This document shows, one piece after another, positions 35,143 through 47,071 of a DNA stretch of 64,000 nt; the first letter of the stretch is position 1; every line of letters begins with the position of its first letter. This stretch comes from Lepas anatifera (taxonomy: Eukaryota; Arthropoda; Thecostraca; Lepadidae). The position numbers were made by a program, and so were the translations under genes. Where the stretch lies: contig JAOTON010002088.1 of assembly GCA_034440635.1 (NCBI GenBank), positions 434,001 through 498,000 on the forward strand, written 5' to 3'. Below the pieces are notes generated by a model. The model was not told where the DNA came from. It searched no databases and worked only from the letters and a program-made list of their open reading frames with translations.

Positions 35143-37987
35143 CTAATCCGTGTCAGGTATGGTATACCAATAGTCCTCCCAGTGTTTGTCAAGCCTGGTC
35201 TTGAATGTGTTGACAGTAGGTGCAGTGACAACATGACTGGGGAGGCCATTCCAGTCGTTAACAACCCTAATGCCGAATGCATTGCGACGGATACGAGACT
35301 CGGCACGAGGTTTAACCAGTTTGTATTCGTGTCCCCTCGTCCGAGAGTTAGCGTCTCGCTGGAAGAAGCGTTCAGGGTCGAGATCGATGTCGCCATGAAA
35401 TATCTGGAATACGCGGATCATGTCCCCCCGTCGCCTTCTGTAGTATAGAGAGGGAAGTCGAAGATCTTGCAGCCTCTCACTGTACGGCTTATGTCGTATT
35501 TCAGGGATCATTCGGGTGGCACGCCGTTGCACTCTCTCGACCTTTTTCTGGTCTTCTCGGTTGAAGGGCCCCCAGAGCAAGTTCCCATATTCAAGATGTG
35601 GTCTCACAAGAGTTTTGAAGAGAATCGGAAGCGACATCAGGTTGATTGCACGAAATGATCTACGAATCAATGCTAGGATTTGGGAACTCTTTGCCACCGC
35701 AGATGCCGCCTGAGCACGAAACTTCATGTCTGCGTCGATAATGACTCCTAGGTCTCTTTCCTGGGCAGAATGGGCGAGCAGACTATCTCTCATTGTGTAT
35801 GTGTGCTGCTCATTGGTTGTTCCGAGATGGAGTACAGTGCACTTTCCCTTGTTAAAAGACAACTGCCAGGTGTCAGACCATGCAACAGCACGATCCAGGT
35901 CTGCCTGAAGAATCAGTGAAGAACTGGTCGAGCTAAGTGGAGCGTACACCTTTGTATCGTCCGCGAACACCTTTGGAGTCGTATGGAACACATCAGGCAG
36001 ATCGTTCACATACACCACAAACAGTAGGGGCCCCAGCACGGATCCCTGAGGTACACCGCTCACCACAGGAACCCAATTTGATTCACATCCATCCACCACT
36101 ACTCGCTGCTCTCTATCTCTCAAGAAGTCCCTTATCCAGGCAAGTATTTTCCCTGAGATGCCATAACCTTGCAGTTTGCAGAGCAGTCTTTCATGAGGCA
36201 CAGAGTCAAAGGCTTTCTGAAAATCTAAATATACTGCATCAACTGGCTGCCCTGCCTCGATACTCCTACTCCAATCGTCAACAGCCTCTAAAAGTTGGGA
36301 GTCGCATGAGCGGCGGGGGCGAAAGCCATGTTGAGCAGCAGAAAGCAGGTGATTCCGTAACAGATGCTGCATCACCTGGTCACGGATGAGACCCTCCAGT
36401 ACTCTACAGGGGATGCAAGTTATGCTAATGGGCCGGTAATTGCTAGCGCTCTGGCGGTCACCTTTCTTAAAAATCGGCACCACCGACCCTCTTTTCCAAG
36501 TGTGCGGAAGCAGTCCTTCATCAAGGGTTCTCCTATACAGAGTTGACAGTGGTGCAGCAAGGACATCAGCAGCCTCGTACAGGACTCGAGGATGTAAGTT
36601 GTCAGGACCTTGGTTGCTGGTGGTTTTGAGACAACGGAGTTTCTGGTGAATGTGTTCGGGAGTGATGACAAAGTCCACCAGATGTTCGCCTACACAGCGA
36701 TTTGCGAAATCTGGAACAGCTGCAGTGTCCTCTCTGGTAAAAACAGAAGCAAAAAACTTGTTTAACAATGTTGCTTTCACGGGAGCACTGCACTGAACGA
36801 CTCCGTTTTCGTCCTTCAAATCGCTGACTCGGGACCTAGCCTTCACTCGAGAGTTGACATGTCTCCAAAATGGTTTGATTGACTGCTTAATACTGCCTAT
36901 TATCTTATTTTCGTGCTCTAGCAGCAGTCTCCTCGTTAGGGCACGAAGTCGATTGCTAAGCATGGCATAACGAGCGTGGTTCAGCATGCGCTGCATCTCA
37001 TCCTGTGTGTGTCGGTATATATTCCAGGCAGATTGTTTCTTTTTCCTCAGCTTGAGAACCTCACGTGTTACATAAATGTTTTTCTGTTGCCTTCCCGCTG
37101 TACGATTGGGGATGCACGTGAAAGCAGCAGTCTCTATAGCATGAGTAAAGTAGGAGAAGGCTTCATCGATAGGCAAGGTTTGAATACTGTGCCAGTCAGT
37201 GGACGATAACATAAGCCTGAGACTCTCAAAATCAGCTCGCAGGAAATTTGGTTTACTTGATTTGACCACTGGCAATGGAGTGTAGCACCATAGACTGAAG
37301 CGCAGCGTCAAATGGTCGCTTTTGCCAAGCCCTGGCAAGTAATCCATATTTGTGACTGAATGTGGTTCATTGCTGATCACGAGATCTAGTAGATTCGGAG
37401 ATTCACCAACCCTGTATCTAGTGGGGTGCTGGACATGTTGAAAGAGAAAGCTGTCTTGCAAAAGTTGAATGAAGTTATGAGAGATATGAGAGTGTGGGGC
37501 AGTTGACATACACAAATTCCAATCAATTTGGGGCAGGTTAAAGTCCCCGGCGATCAAGAGGTGAGTATGGTTACCTGAGCACACAGATCTAAACAGGCCA
37601 CAGAGAGAGTCAAGGGATTGTGGTGCAGACACCGATGGACTCCGATAGACACAACCAATCATAACACTGTCACCATTCTTTAACCTCAGTGTCACCCAGA
37701 CATGTTCGACATGAGGAAAACCCTCCACTTTGAATTCGGAACTAGCCAAATGCTCTCTGACAAAAATGCACACTCCCCGTGTACCTGAGGCACCTAAGCG
37801 AGACTGTGAGGGATCAAAATTAATGAAGGATACGTATCCTGGAAACTGATATAAGAGCGAGCGAAATAGGAAGAGTTTGCGCCTTGGGAATGATCTCAGT
37901 GAGAAGAATTATATCTGGCTCGCTACCAGCAATAGCTACACACAACTCATCACGTTTATTCAGAAACTGATCTGTGTTGGTGTACAT
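35143..37987 (-). CDS. LINE ORF2: AP endonuclease and reverse transcriptase, one frameshift
   Basis: The probable start is the ATG at 37987 (MYTNTDQFLNKRDEL). The frame changes around 37840-37850, after which 876 residues run open to the stop at 35143. The N-terminal third is an exonuclease-endonuclease-phosphatase domain with LLTEI (catalytic Glu) before the frameshift, then AGDFNLPQIDW and KSDHL. The reverse transcriptase shows NYRPIS, QHGFRPRRSC, motif A YLDFQKAFDSVPH, motif B VPQGSVLGPLLF and catalytic FADDTKVY, then LVRPHLEYG of the thumb. No RNase H domain follows. Together these place it in the CR1/L2-Jockey supergroup. The product copies element RNA at nicked chromosomal DNA. Confidence 0.85.
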
Positions 37988-38020
37988 GATGTTTAACTTG
38001 TGATCACCTGTTGGGTGTAG

Positions 38021-39139
38021 TCAATTTGAATGTTGGTGAGGATGACTGGGCACGGATACCTCAGCAGAGGAAGGTGAATTTCTAGAGGCAGAAGCGCCCT
38101 CCATCGCCACAGAGTTGGGTACCTCCATAGGCAGTGGGTGTGTAGCCTCTGAAGCTGGCGGATTTTGTCGTTCTACTTCGGGCGTGCTGCTGTTGGGCCG
38201 GGAATTTTGAACAGCTGATCCAGCACGATCCCTCTCAGTACCCGGTTGAGCCTGGACACCACAACTGGAATTGTCTACGGGCAGCTCTGAGCTGTTTTGG
38301 GGTCGTGAAGAATCACTGGACTCTGTTCCCTGCCCCCGGATGTGTGTCCTTGGAGGCTGCACAGGTCCCTGTTCCATTACTTTCCTAGCTACAATCTTCC
38401 CACGCACAATGGTCAGGTCAGTCTCTCCAGCAGCCCTTCTACTAGTTAATTCTGCGCGCAACTTACGACGCTCCTCCCTCTCCCTAAATGTGAGATCAGG
38501 GCTTAGGTAGATGTTTGACCACTTAGTGTTCTTCTTAAGCTGTGGAGCCAGCCTAAGAAGCTCATACTTGCATTGTTCAGAGTCCAGAGTGATAATGAGG
38601 AGGCGAGGCTTGCTAACAGAGACCGCACCTGGGCGGAAGGACTTTGAAACGCTGACATTCAGGCTGAAGGTCTCCCGGACCATGTCCACAAAGGCAGCAC
38701 AGTCTGCCTGGGATCTTGAACCGTGTGATTCACTAGACTGCTCTGGGAAGTTGTGAACAACAAGATTACACTTTCGTTTGTCACGGTCAAGGAAGTCATC
38801 AAAAACCCTGGACATTGTATGTGTGTCCTTGTTCGCAGATGCGCTATTGGCCAGTGATGCTGATTCAACCTGTTTGTTGATGGTCTTGATGACTTTCTCA
38901 CAGTTACCCTGAACAATCTCTGCATATGAGTTTTTTTGTTCCTTATGCTCCTCAGACCATTTTGTCATGAGCCCTGTGTTGTCAAGCATGACCTTGTGCT
39001 GTTCTTTGATGGTTTGTACCATGCCGTCTATTTTTGCCACTACATTGGACTGAAAGGACATTGGACATTTGGACATTGGACTGTGTTCGTTGTAATTTCG
39101 GCAGCTTACATTTATTTCCACACAGTATGTTATGCTCAC
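38021..39139 (-). CDS. LINE ORF1: coiled-coil/RRM-like nucleic-acid-binding protein
   Basis: The 372-residue frame has a helical N-terminal third likely to form a coiled coil (around residues 30-100). A central domain begins KRKCNLVVHNFPE and includes KSFRPG...KPRLLIITL and YLSPDLTFREREERRKLRAE, the RRM-like ORF1 fold common in invertebrate CR1-like LINEs. The C-terminal third is a proline/serine/glutamine-rich low-complexity tail. The start is uncertain because upstream sequence may have been lost. It probably coats element RNA in a ribonucleoprotein. Confidence 0.75.
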   Translation of the reverse strand: MSITYCVEINVSCRNYNEHSPMSKCPMSFQSNVVAKIDGMVQTIKEQHKVMLDNTGLMTKWSEEHKEQKNSYAEIVQGNCEKVIKTINKQVESASLANSASANKDTHTMSRVFDDFLDRDKRKCNLVVHNFPEQSSESHGSRSQADCAAFVDMVRETFSLNVSVSKSFRPGAVSVSKPRLLIITLDSEQCKYELLRLAPQLKKNTKWSNIYLSPDLTFREREERRKLRAELTSRRAAGETDLTIVRGKIVARKVMEQGPVQPPRTHIRGQGTESSDSSRPQNSSELPVDNSSCGVQAQPGTERDRAGSAVQNSRPNSSTPEVERQNPPASEATHPLPMEVPNSVAMEGASASRNSPSSAEVSVPSHPHQHSN

Positions 39140-39145
39140 TGTTGA

Positions 39146-40600
39146 TCAATAATTTTAAATGATATTAATAAGGGAAAAATGAATTTTACCAGCAGACTGG
39201 TCAAATTAGACTAAAACATTTGATTTTCCCTTCCATCTTCTTTTAAACCCAATGCCTGTTTGTCCAGAATTAACCACAAAAGTTGCATACCTTCATCAGT
39301 GGATTTGTAGATGCCAAAGAAACAAAACTCTTCACCTTTCCACATTAATTTGAGTTTTAAGTACCAAACTATTTCTCCTATTTCATTTTATTCACTTACC
39401 TAAATATGCCTATGATCTATGCCAAGGGGACAAAGATATAACAAAAACACAGCCTAGTGCAACCTTTACTCATTCCTTTTACTTTTAACTTCCTTGGAAA
39501 CATGATATTTATTTGACATTTACTATCTAACTGACTTAAGGTTATTTATTAGCCTCATGAACTTCAGATCCTAAACCACGTACCCTCATGGAAATGAGCA
39601 CGGCAATGCATGAAAAACTTTGAGATAGCCAACAGCTTCAAAATTTAGGATTTTTCATGTAAACATGCATTTAAAGTCATGGAAAGCTAATATTACATGT
39701 TTGTATTCAACTACAAGTAGCCATGATCCTTAAAAACACTTTTGAATATCAAAAAAGTACCCCTCCAATCTTGTTTGTCTGGCCATCAGAGCAAAATCCA
39801 TATATAAATTTTGGGGGTTCCTTCCAAATTACCCCCTCCCACCTCCAAAAAACTGAAATCATGAAAATCTGCAGAAGCTGGCATAAGTAACCGCATGGTA
39901 TGGGAACCAGGTCAGCTTTCTTCCATTGCAAACTATATTTTTTAAGTATTCTGGGCTGGACTATGTAACATAATAACAAAATATCACTTATTCTCATTCT
40001 AGTGCAGCATTTTTTGTCAATGGCGGCTGCAGAGGACTGAAAAAGGGGCGCTGCTTTTCATGTTATTGTATATTTCCACCTGTGACCTAAATCATCTGAA
40101 TTCAAGACTGAGTCTTATTCAAGACCCAGTCGAGCTGACTTTGACACACACTATTTGTATGCTGTACGTCCACAAATCTCAAATTACATCCAATAATAAA
40201 TTTCCTTTACCAATGGTGACTCCAGAAAATGGGAATTGGTGGTTCGGTATTAAATTTGTTATAGGTTTCTGCCGATAACCTTAATTTCCTGAGCGTGTCT
40301 GATAATTGAAAACCCGAAGAACAGTCCCAGTTCTAGATTTTTGAAAATTAATAGACTTGTGTCATTCCACTTAGATTTTCCATAGGCGGCTTCAGAGCAC
40401 GAGAAATAAGGATATCACACATATAAGGATCAGAGCGCAAAAATAAGGATAATGATATCCATTGGTGCCAAACTTGAAGTTTTTTATGCTAATTTTAGTA
40501 TTTTCTATTAAGAATGTGGAAAAAGAGTAGGAACATTTTACCAATTGAATGGGTTTTAGACAATTTTAATAGTCCTATCCTAACCACCCGACAGATTTGG
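39146..40600. other. Intronic AT-rich sequence, no gene recognised
   Basis: AT-rich sequence without long frames. Part of the left end may be 5' flank of the LINE. A 'gtgcccgacagattt' word near 40605 also occurs near 34107. Confidence 0.4.
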
Positions 40601-41373
40601 AGGTTTTTTTGAAAGTGCCCGACAGATTTGAAATTTTTGCAGCTTTGCCAATGGCGTTCTACAGAAACTCTTTGGACTCGGCGTGCGAGGCCACTTGGGG
40701 TGGTTTATTTCTAATATTCCGAAAAATAGGTAGTTTAGATTTCGCGTAAACTCAGTCGTATCGGATTGGCATCAGCAACAGAGTAGCATAGCCCAGGATT
40801 CTGCGATATTCATAGCCTTGTTTGCAGTTATGACCAATGATATTGCAGACACTTCCCGCAAACATACGTCACGTGTTTTTCGTTGAAGACTTCACAATAT
40901 GTGTGACAGTGTCTACTACAGCAGCTGCGCAGAGGCGGCTGCAGCTTGGCCTTGATATATTGCAGCAATGGATCACACGCAATGGACTGAAATTTTCAAG
41001 TTCAAAGACATAGTGCATGCACTTTTATAATAGACATTGAGACTGAATACCCGATTTTGTAAATTCGCGGAAATCCGAGCGACGTTGTAGCAGAAACCAG
41101 ATTTATCAGGCTCACACTCGATAAGCTTTCATATGTGCCACACCTGAAGGATTTCCGCAAAAAAATGTTTCGATACGCTGAAAATACTGAAGGTGTTGAC
41201 GAGGATGAGATACCGTGCAGATAGAGAAATGTTTCTCATGCTATACACGTTACACGCTTATCGCCTATATATACGTTATGCGCACGTTATACGCTCATTG
41301 TTATACGCTACGTTATAAGCTTCTTATGCTGTATAGATCACTTATTCGTCCGAAGATCGAGTACGGCTGTGTC

Positions 41374-42765
41374 AGAGCCGCATGGCGAAATCCATGGAGC
41401 GAAGCGGATTGAGATTTCTCAAGAGGCTCTATTCTGGCCGTTTGGCGGTTCTGACAGTTGATACCAGGGCTCTGCAATTGTGTAGGGTGATTGCCCTTTT
41501 ACGCTAGACGCCCAAACTAAGGCCCCCAAATTTAAATTCAAAATAGTTTTTGAGAAATTTTGGAACAAATGTTTTCAATTTTGCATTTTTATCATTTTTA
41601 TTTCTTAAGCGACGAACTTGAAATTTGCCTCCTTTTGAATAAGCAACAAGGCCACCTAAGAAAAAAAGTTCGAACTGGTCCGACAATATTTATTACGCTA
41701 AAACGCAGTATTTCTAGTACAAGCAAAAAAGATATTAATTTGACAGCCGACTTGTAAGCTCGAAATGTCAGAAGGCACGCTTCAGTTAGTTTAAAGACAG
41801 CCACGTGGAGGCAGCTACGTCAATTTTCTTGTGCTTAGGCATAGTTTCCGGTGGAAAACGTAAAATTCTGACCTAGTTTTTGCCATTTTGCCGGAGGACT
41901 ACATTTTTGCTCATTTCATTTAAATCTTAATCTCTCGCGATCTGATGCGCCGATTTGACTTTTCATTTCAAATAATGAAAGAACATTGCTTCCGCCTGAT
42001 AATATTCGGAGATGGATATCGTGATAATAAAATTCATTGTCTTATATGTATAAATATAATTTTAGTAGAAAACCTTTTATTTGCAGCTTTTCGGTTCAGA
42101 GCACATGTCATTCACAAGCTCAGAATTGACATGGCTGAATAGGAAAATTAATTGCAGTCATTCAATTCATTTACACTACCCACTTATCTCCAACGGCTTT
42201 CGAGTAATTCGTCCGAAAGGGTATTTCAAGGAGCTAAATTTCTCGGAACATGTTTGCTTCTCACCATGGTTTCAAGTCCTCAAAATGAATGGAAGTGGAT
42301 GCAATTTGGCATAAAGCTAGCTTAGGGTCCTGGGTCGCCGATACAAGTGATTCTAGGCGAATCTAATGTTTGGTTCGTCTTCTAGAAGCAGCTTTACACC
42401 ATGCCTTTTCTGTACGAACACAACACCCGGCGCCACGATCACGGCATCGTTTTGATTGCGTGATACCGGCCAGTGACCTCCTGACGGGTCACAGGTGTAG
42501 GGTTAGTGGGAGTCGGTACAGTGTGGCGCAGTGGTCTAGTGGTTAGAGGTCCTGTCTCGTGATGAGGGGTGCGCGGGTCGAATCCGGGGTTGACTGCGGT
42601 ATATGTACTATTTATTTCAAAGAAAAGAATGATGGCACTGACCTACAGGCTTATGAAGAGATACATTGAGAATGAAATATGGTTGATTTCAGCACATTGT
42701 CATGCGGCTCTCCTGCGCCGGTGGGGGGTTATCCCAGGTCGCAGACCGGGGTTGCGTATGAGGCC
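41374..42765 (+). repeat. Composite interspersed repeat inserted in the old LINE
   Basis: This is the + strand counterpart of 29777-31206. Its core is bounded by AGAGCCGCATGGC (41374-41386) and GTCATGCGGCTCT (42699-42711). It interrupts the LINE reading after ...RPKIEYGC, which resumes near 42775, so it is a genuine later insertion. It includes a tRNA-like segment at 42525-42596. Confidence 0.65.
42525..42596 (+). ncRNA. Degenerate tRNA-like sequence in composite repeat
   Basis: It has an A box TGGTCTAGTGG at 42532-42542 and a decayed B box GGGTCGAATCC at 42575-42585. The anticodon region cannot form a normal five-pair stem, so this is not a working tRNA gene. It matches the segment at 29941-30012. 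Confidence 0.5.
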
Positions 42766-42924
42766 ACACCTTAGTCCGCGAAAAAGATTATCGATATGTC
42801 CGTCATCTCGCTATCAGAATAGTAACAGGAGCGTTCCAAGCTTCACCCATAATAAGCATGCTAGTGGAAATTAATGAAATACCGCTACAAATGCGCAGTA
42901 AGATACTCGCTTTGCATTAAGCCA

Positions 42925-43381
42925 TTAAAAGGAATGTGGCACATTTAGAACGTGATTTTAACTGAGATAGCCAAGTTGTAAAGCAAATCGGAAAACCAGG
43001 TGCTCTATATATCATTTGTCTTCGAACTCGATTTTTCCGTAGAAAAAAACTACAACCTACCCGAAATGTACCTCTCATGTACCTCTCGCCAGGCGGCCAT
43101 TGTTGTGAGCTGCTGGTGTGACGACATATGCTGACATCACGATGAGCATCAGCCAAACGAAGCCCTTGAAGTGTTTCGAGTATGGTAGTGGTTGCCAGAT
43201 CATGACATCATCCAGAGGCAGATATTTATTCATTTTTCTAGAGGAGTATTTTAAAAATAAAAGCATTGAGCTTGTTGTACATTTTTCAGAGAAATCATGA
43301 GTGGTTTCATTATTTTCGGCTAAAAGTACGCCTAATTACACAAAATTCCAGGATTTTACCAAGGTGCCACGTTCCCTTTAA
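42925..43381. mobile_element. piggyBac-type MITE, family B copy 2
   Basis: TTAA at 42925-42928 and 43378-43381 bound a 457-bp copy of the element at 21816-22245, in the same orientation. It lies inside the old LINE, between its RT thumb region and the RNase H-side sequence. It carries a small internal duplication (TGTACCTCTC twice near 43068-43087) absent from the other copy. Confidence 0.8.
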
Positions 43382-43975
43382 AATAAGCCACCAACACGCC
43401 CCACATACCAAACATTTTTTTTGGCGACGCCTACCTCAGTCAGATAGACAGTGGCTCGCGTTTTGCAACCCGTCACCAGGGAGTGAGAGTCTGTGCCTGG
43501 CTGGCACAGGCTGGTATCGACAGCAATCTCGTCGAACCACATGAAGCAGCTGTTATTGAACCATAGCTCATCTCGACAGTTAACACGAACACAACCTACG
43601 CCAACAAAGCAAAAATTTGCCTCCTGAACCGACGCGCCAGTAATTTACGAACTTGCTTGCGGAGCCGTTCGAAAACCATGTCTCTTTCTATATAGACGGT
43701 TGCAAAAGAAAGTGACAATGGCACAGGGCGTGCATTTGTTGGTGACGATGTTGAGAAGTTTTCTAGTTTGCCTTACGAAGGATCCATTTTTACTTAAGAG
43801 CTGTACTCCATTTTTTTTGCTGTTTGGACCAGGTGTCTAAGCTGATGGTGAGGAAGTTTGCGATTTTTACCGATTCGCTGTCTTATCTGCAGACATTGAA
43901 GCCATTTTATTTCTATAATGCGTCGTCACCTTAGCAGGCCATGCTGAAGATGACTGGATCTTCTGTGTGCACTGA

Positions 43976-45445
43976 TTAGTCCAGTAGGAAGACACAGGCA
44001 GTTTGGATGGCTACCATCTCAGCCTGAAAACTCGAGCAGAGCGAGCCTGCTGGTCGCCTGAGCTCATGCTGGGCTCTGTCTGATGACTCGATGAAGACCC
44101 AGCTCCCCCGCTCGTGACCCCTCCGTGCACTGACCCGTCGGTCCACACCCATGTGGCACATTGAGTCAGGGAAGCGAGGTGGGGGAGAGCTACTCGCTTC
44201 TTCCGGACAGGTGGCGCTCCTGATGTCATTGGGCCCACGTCTAGTTGAAATGTGACTCACTCTCCTGATACCCACAGTGGAAGACGTCGAGGAAGGAAAG
44301 ACTCGATGGGGAGGGAGATGCCTGCTTGATCCCACATGTCTTTGCCCACCTGCCGCCACCCGGTCACGGAGGAGAGTCGAGAGGGCGCTGTCGCCTCCGC
44401 ACGTCTTCACAGAGGGTTTTCAGGCGGCAGGGTATGGAATTTCACCAGCAGTCGGGTCACGAGTACCCTCCTTCCAGCCGCTACGCGGGGAGTCTTAACT
44501 CGGCTGGGAGTGGAGTGGGTGCATCCTGTGATGATACGCGCCGACGCTCTCATTTTGCGTTCCAGCAGCTCGACATGAAATAGCGGCGTGGCGTGGAGCC
44601 ACGCTGCGGCCGCTTACTCCATCGCTCCTCTCACGTAGCCAGTAGCGACGGTTCGGAGGTGCTGTTCGTGCAGCCCCCTGTTGCAGCCGGACAGTTGACG
44701 TAGGTGGGAGATGCGGGGGTGGACCTTCTCCCACAGTCTCTTACAGTGTGGACCGAAATGGAGGAGCCGATCGATGGTGACGCCAAGTAGCTGTAGGGTG
44801 TCTCCAGCAGTGACAGACTTCCCGTCGACCTTAAAATTGAAGGGATCGGCGTCTCTGGCCCACTGGGACATCACCAGTACTTGGATCTTGGCTCCTGATA
44901 CCACCATTTTGTGCTGTTGGGTCCACTTAATGAGGGTGCCAGCAGCAGCTTTATTGCGCCCGGTCCTTGGCGACTTGGATGTTGTTGCCCGTGCAGAGAG
45001 CCGCCGTATCATCGGCGTACATGTAGGGGAGCATCCGGGAACCGCGCAGAGTGCGTCTACCAGCCGAGCCGCCCATACAAAATAAAACTGGCGATAAGAC
45101 ACTTCCTTACGGCAGGCCAGTTCGGAAAATGCGCTCACTGGAAAGCACACCATTTAGTTCCACCTGGACTCTTCGGTCCCGGAGTCACTGCCAAATCCAG
45201 GCCACCGTGCAATTTGACAGCCCCATCTACAGCAGGCGAACGCGTAGCAGGTGGTGGTCCACTACGTCGTATGCGTGCGCGAAATCAAACGCGACGAGGA
45301 CGTATTTCCACGCGGTCTGTCCATCGGGAGGGCGGCTGTGTCTCGATTTGGGCATGCACAGTGCACGCTCACCTCTTCTCTTAAATGAGTCCTGAACTTG
45401 ACCTGAAGGCGATGGTTGATGGTATAAGTGGATGGTCAGTGACAA
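43976..45445 (-). pseudogene. Decayed LINE: reverse transcriptase to RNase H
   Basis: Read on the - strand with frameshifts, motifs occur in order: VAFDFAHAYDVVDHHLL (motif A, near 45245-45300), YMYADDTAAL (catalytic box, near 45000-45028), LQLLGVTIDRLLHFGPHCKRLW (near 44740-44800), YVRGAME (near 44620), then RNase H WTDGSVHGGVTSGGAG with FQAEMVAIQTA (near 43990-44150). Sequence is GC-richer than its surroundings. RT with a downstream RNase H fits the I/R1/LOA/Jockey groups. Several frameshifts make it non-functional. It abuts the + strand LINE fossil tail to tail. Confidence 0.75.
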
Positions 45446-47065
45446 AATATACTCGTTTTATCAATCTGAATGGTCTTTTCACTTCGATCTGAACACTGCA
45501 CATGATCATTAAACGCGCAAATTACAGCCAATAAACGAAAAAAAGTTATCAATTTATCAAGAGAGTACTTGGACACGTTGAAACTGTTTTCTTTTTATTC
45601 TAGTAGGGCCCATTTATGTCACAAATCACACATGCCTATGGCATGATCTATTTCAGCATTCAATCACATGGCTACCGAAATTCTCTTAACACCTCCGAAA
45701 TTTCACGCACAAGAGCAAGTCTCCCATGCTGATGAATTAAAGAATATAGATAAAGGTCGATGGAAAATGCCCACATACTTCATTCTGTGTTTATCTTAAC
45801 GTTTCAACTTCCTTATATCTCCTTGAGTCTGCCACCTGGTTCAAACATTATTTTTTAGGAGCAATTAATAATGTGGGTTAAAGTCCGGTTTGTGTTTCCT
45901 ACAACTTAAAAGCTTTTCCGCTGAGATAATTTTCTTGGACAGCGCACAGGCCAGGTTCACACTCGCTGCGATTATTTTCAATGTCCTCTCACCATTATCT
46001 TACGAATCTTGGCCACGTGGAAAGGCAAAATGATGCTTATCATATTTGATATTAAAATAAACTTAACCCCTCTTCACTAATAGAAAAATCCTCAGATATA
46101 TACCTTTATGTTCAGCTGTTGCATCTTCCCAAGTGTCTTGAATTTCTCCATGACCTAGTGGCAGTTACAGATTTTTCAAGAGGTGCCGAAAAAAGTGTGG
46201 ACTGAACTGTTTAGCAATTCATTGTTTCAAATATCACGCCAAATAGGCATCTTGCTTGGCTGGTACAAACTGTTATGGCTGGGAGAGGGTGGGATAAGAC
46301 GTTGTTAAAAATACGATCCACCAAAATGACGGCAACCGAAAACCGAATACCATAGGCGCCCTTTGGGTGAAAAGTTGATGGTAAAGTGCCCACTTTGAGG
46401 CTCCGCGTTTCCCCCCACCTTACTAAAATTCTAGATCCGCCCATACGCGGATCCAGGGGGCAAAGGGGAGGGGCAGATGCAGCCCCCGATCGATCCTCGG
46501 CGCCCCCTGAAATGGTCACGGCGCCCCCCTGAAAGGTCGATGGCACTCGCCTGAAGTGGCGCTTCCCACTCTCCCCCAGGATGCGAAAATCGGTGCTCAC
46601 CGATAGGATTTTACGCCCACCTGGTAGGTTTTTCCGGTCAAAAGTGGCGCCCCCTGCTCCGGATGGCGCCCCCGGGAAGGTGCTCCCCTCCGATTGGCAA
46701 TCCTGGATTTGCCTATGGATCCGTCACTGTTCAAGAGCAAACAATTCACAGAAAAAGCAGGAAGATATCAAATGTTAGCGGGGAGTGGTGCGGCCAAGAT
46801 AATTGATGATGCTAACAAATTGTTTAGTTATGTGGATAAAATAATTGGGTCGCCACACGGGATTGGAAGGGGACTCCTGCCTTCTTATGAGATGGGCAGC
46901 GTGCTAAAATTATATCGTCAAGTCAATATCAAATTATCAACATTTAGTTTTATACAGTGCACTGTTCACTGCAGTGATACAAGAGTGCTCTGTCCTTTTT
47001 CTGTGGGTTTATGACACCCGGTAGGGTTCGTTTTAGCCTCAAATATGGCTTTTGTTGTATTTATT
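45446..47065. other. Intronic sequence with MITE-like GGCGCC fragment
   Basis: No exon is recognised. At 46330-46730 there are pieces of small GC-rich elements: a part ending 'aattctagatccgcc' like the one ending near 3840, then a segment between cgcggatcca (46448) and tggatccgtcactg (46717-46730) containing GCGCCCCCT and GGCGCCCCC words. They look like eroded hAT-type MITEs, but target duplications could not be confirmed. Confidence 0.4.
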
Positions 47066-47071
47066 TGGCCG

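Larger units (their letters stand above)
35048..39145 (-). mobile_element. Nearly complete two-ORF LINE (CR1/Jockey supergroup)
   Basis: On the - strand, an RNA-binding ORF1 (39139-38021) is followed after about 33 bp by an endonuclease/reverse transcriptase ORF2 (37987-35143) and a short 3' tail. The tail ends near 35050 in tandem TTCAAG hexamers, as is typical of CR1-like elements that terminate in short tandem repeats instead of poly(A). The 5' end is probably truncated within or just before ORF1. One frameshift in ORF2 is the only obvious defect, so this is the youngest LINE in the window. Confidence 0.8.
40636..43960 (+). pseudogene. Old Jockey-type LINE, decayed and split by two insertions
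   Basis: No long frame survives, but conceptual translation across frameshifts gives LINE motifs in order: GVLQKLFGLGVRGHLGWFISN (near 40650-40720), a worn motif B, a worn catalytic box (VEDFTICVTV near 40883), RRLQLGLDILQQWITRNGL (near 40930-40985), LDKLSYVPHLKDFRKKMF (near 41115-41170) and LYRSLIRPKIEYGC (41323-41370). Sequence resumes at about 42775 with RYVRHLAIRIVTGAFQASP, breaks again at the MITE (42925-43381), and ends with an RNase H (FYIDGC near 43690; FAIFTDSLSYLQTL near 43860-43895). RNase H downstream of RT fits Jockey/I-group LINEs. Confidence 0.7.

Noticed and set aside
35128..37209. Plus-strand open frames across the LINE region
   Set aside because: They are antisense shadows of the LINE ORF2, whose catalytic motifs are all on the - strand.
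29941..42596. Functional tRNA genes at 29941-30012 and 42525-42596
   Set aside because: Anticodon and acceptor stems are imperfect and both lie in the same position of a dispersed repeat, so they are better explained as SINE- or repeat-borne fossils.
46694..47014. 106-codon + strand frame
   Set aside because: It begins in MITE-like GC-rich sequence and shows no recognisable domain or exon boundary in phase with the host gene.
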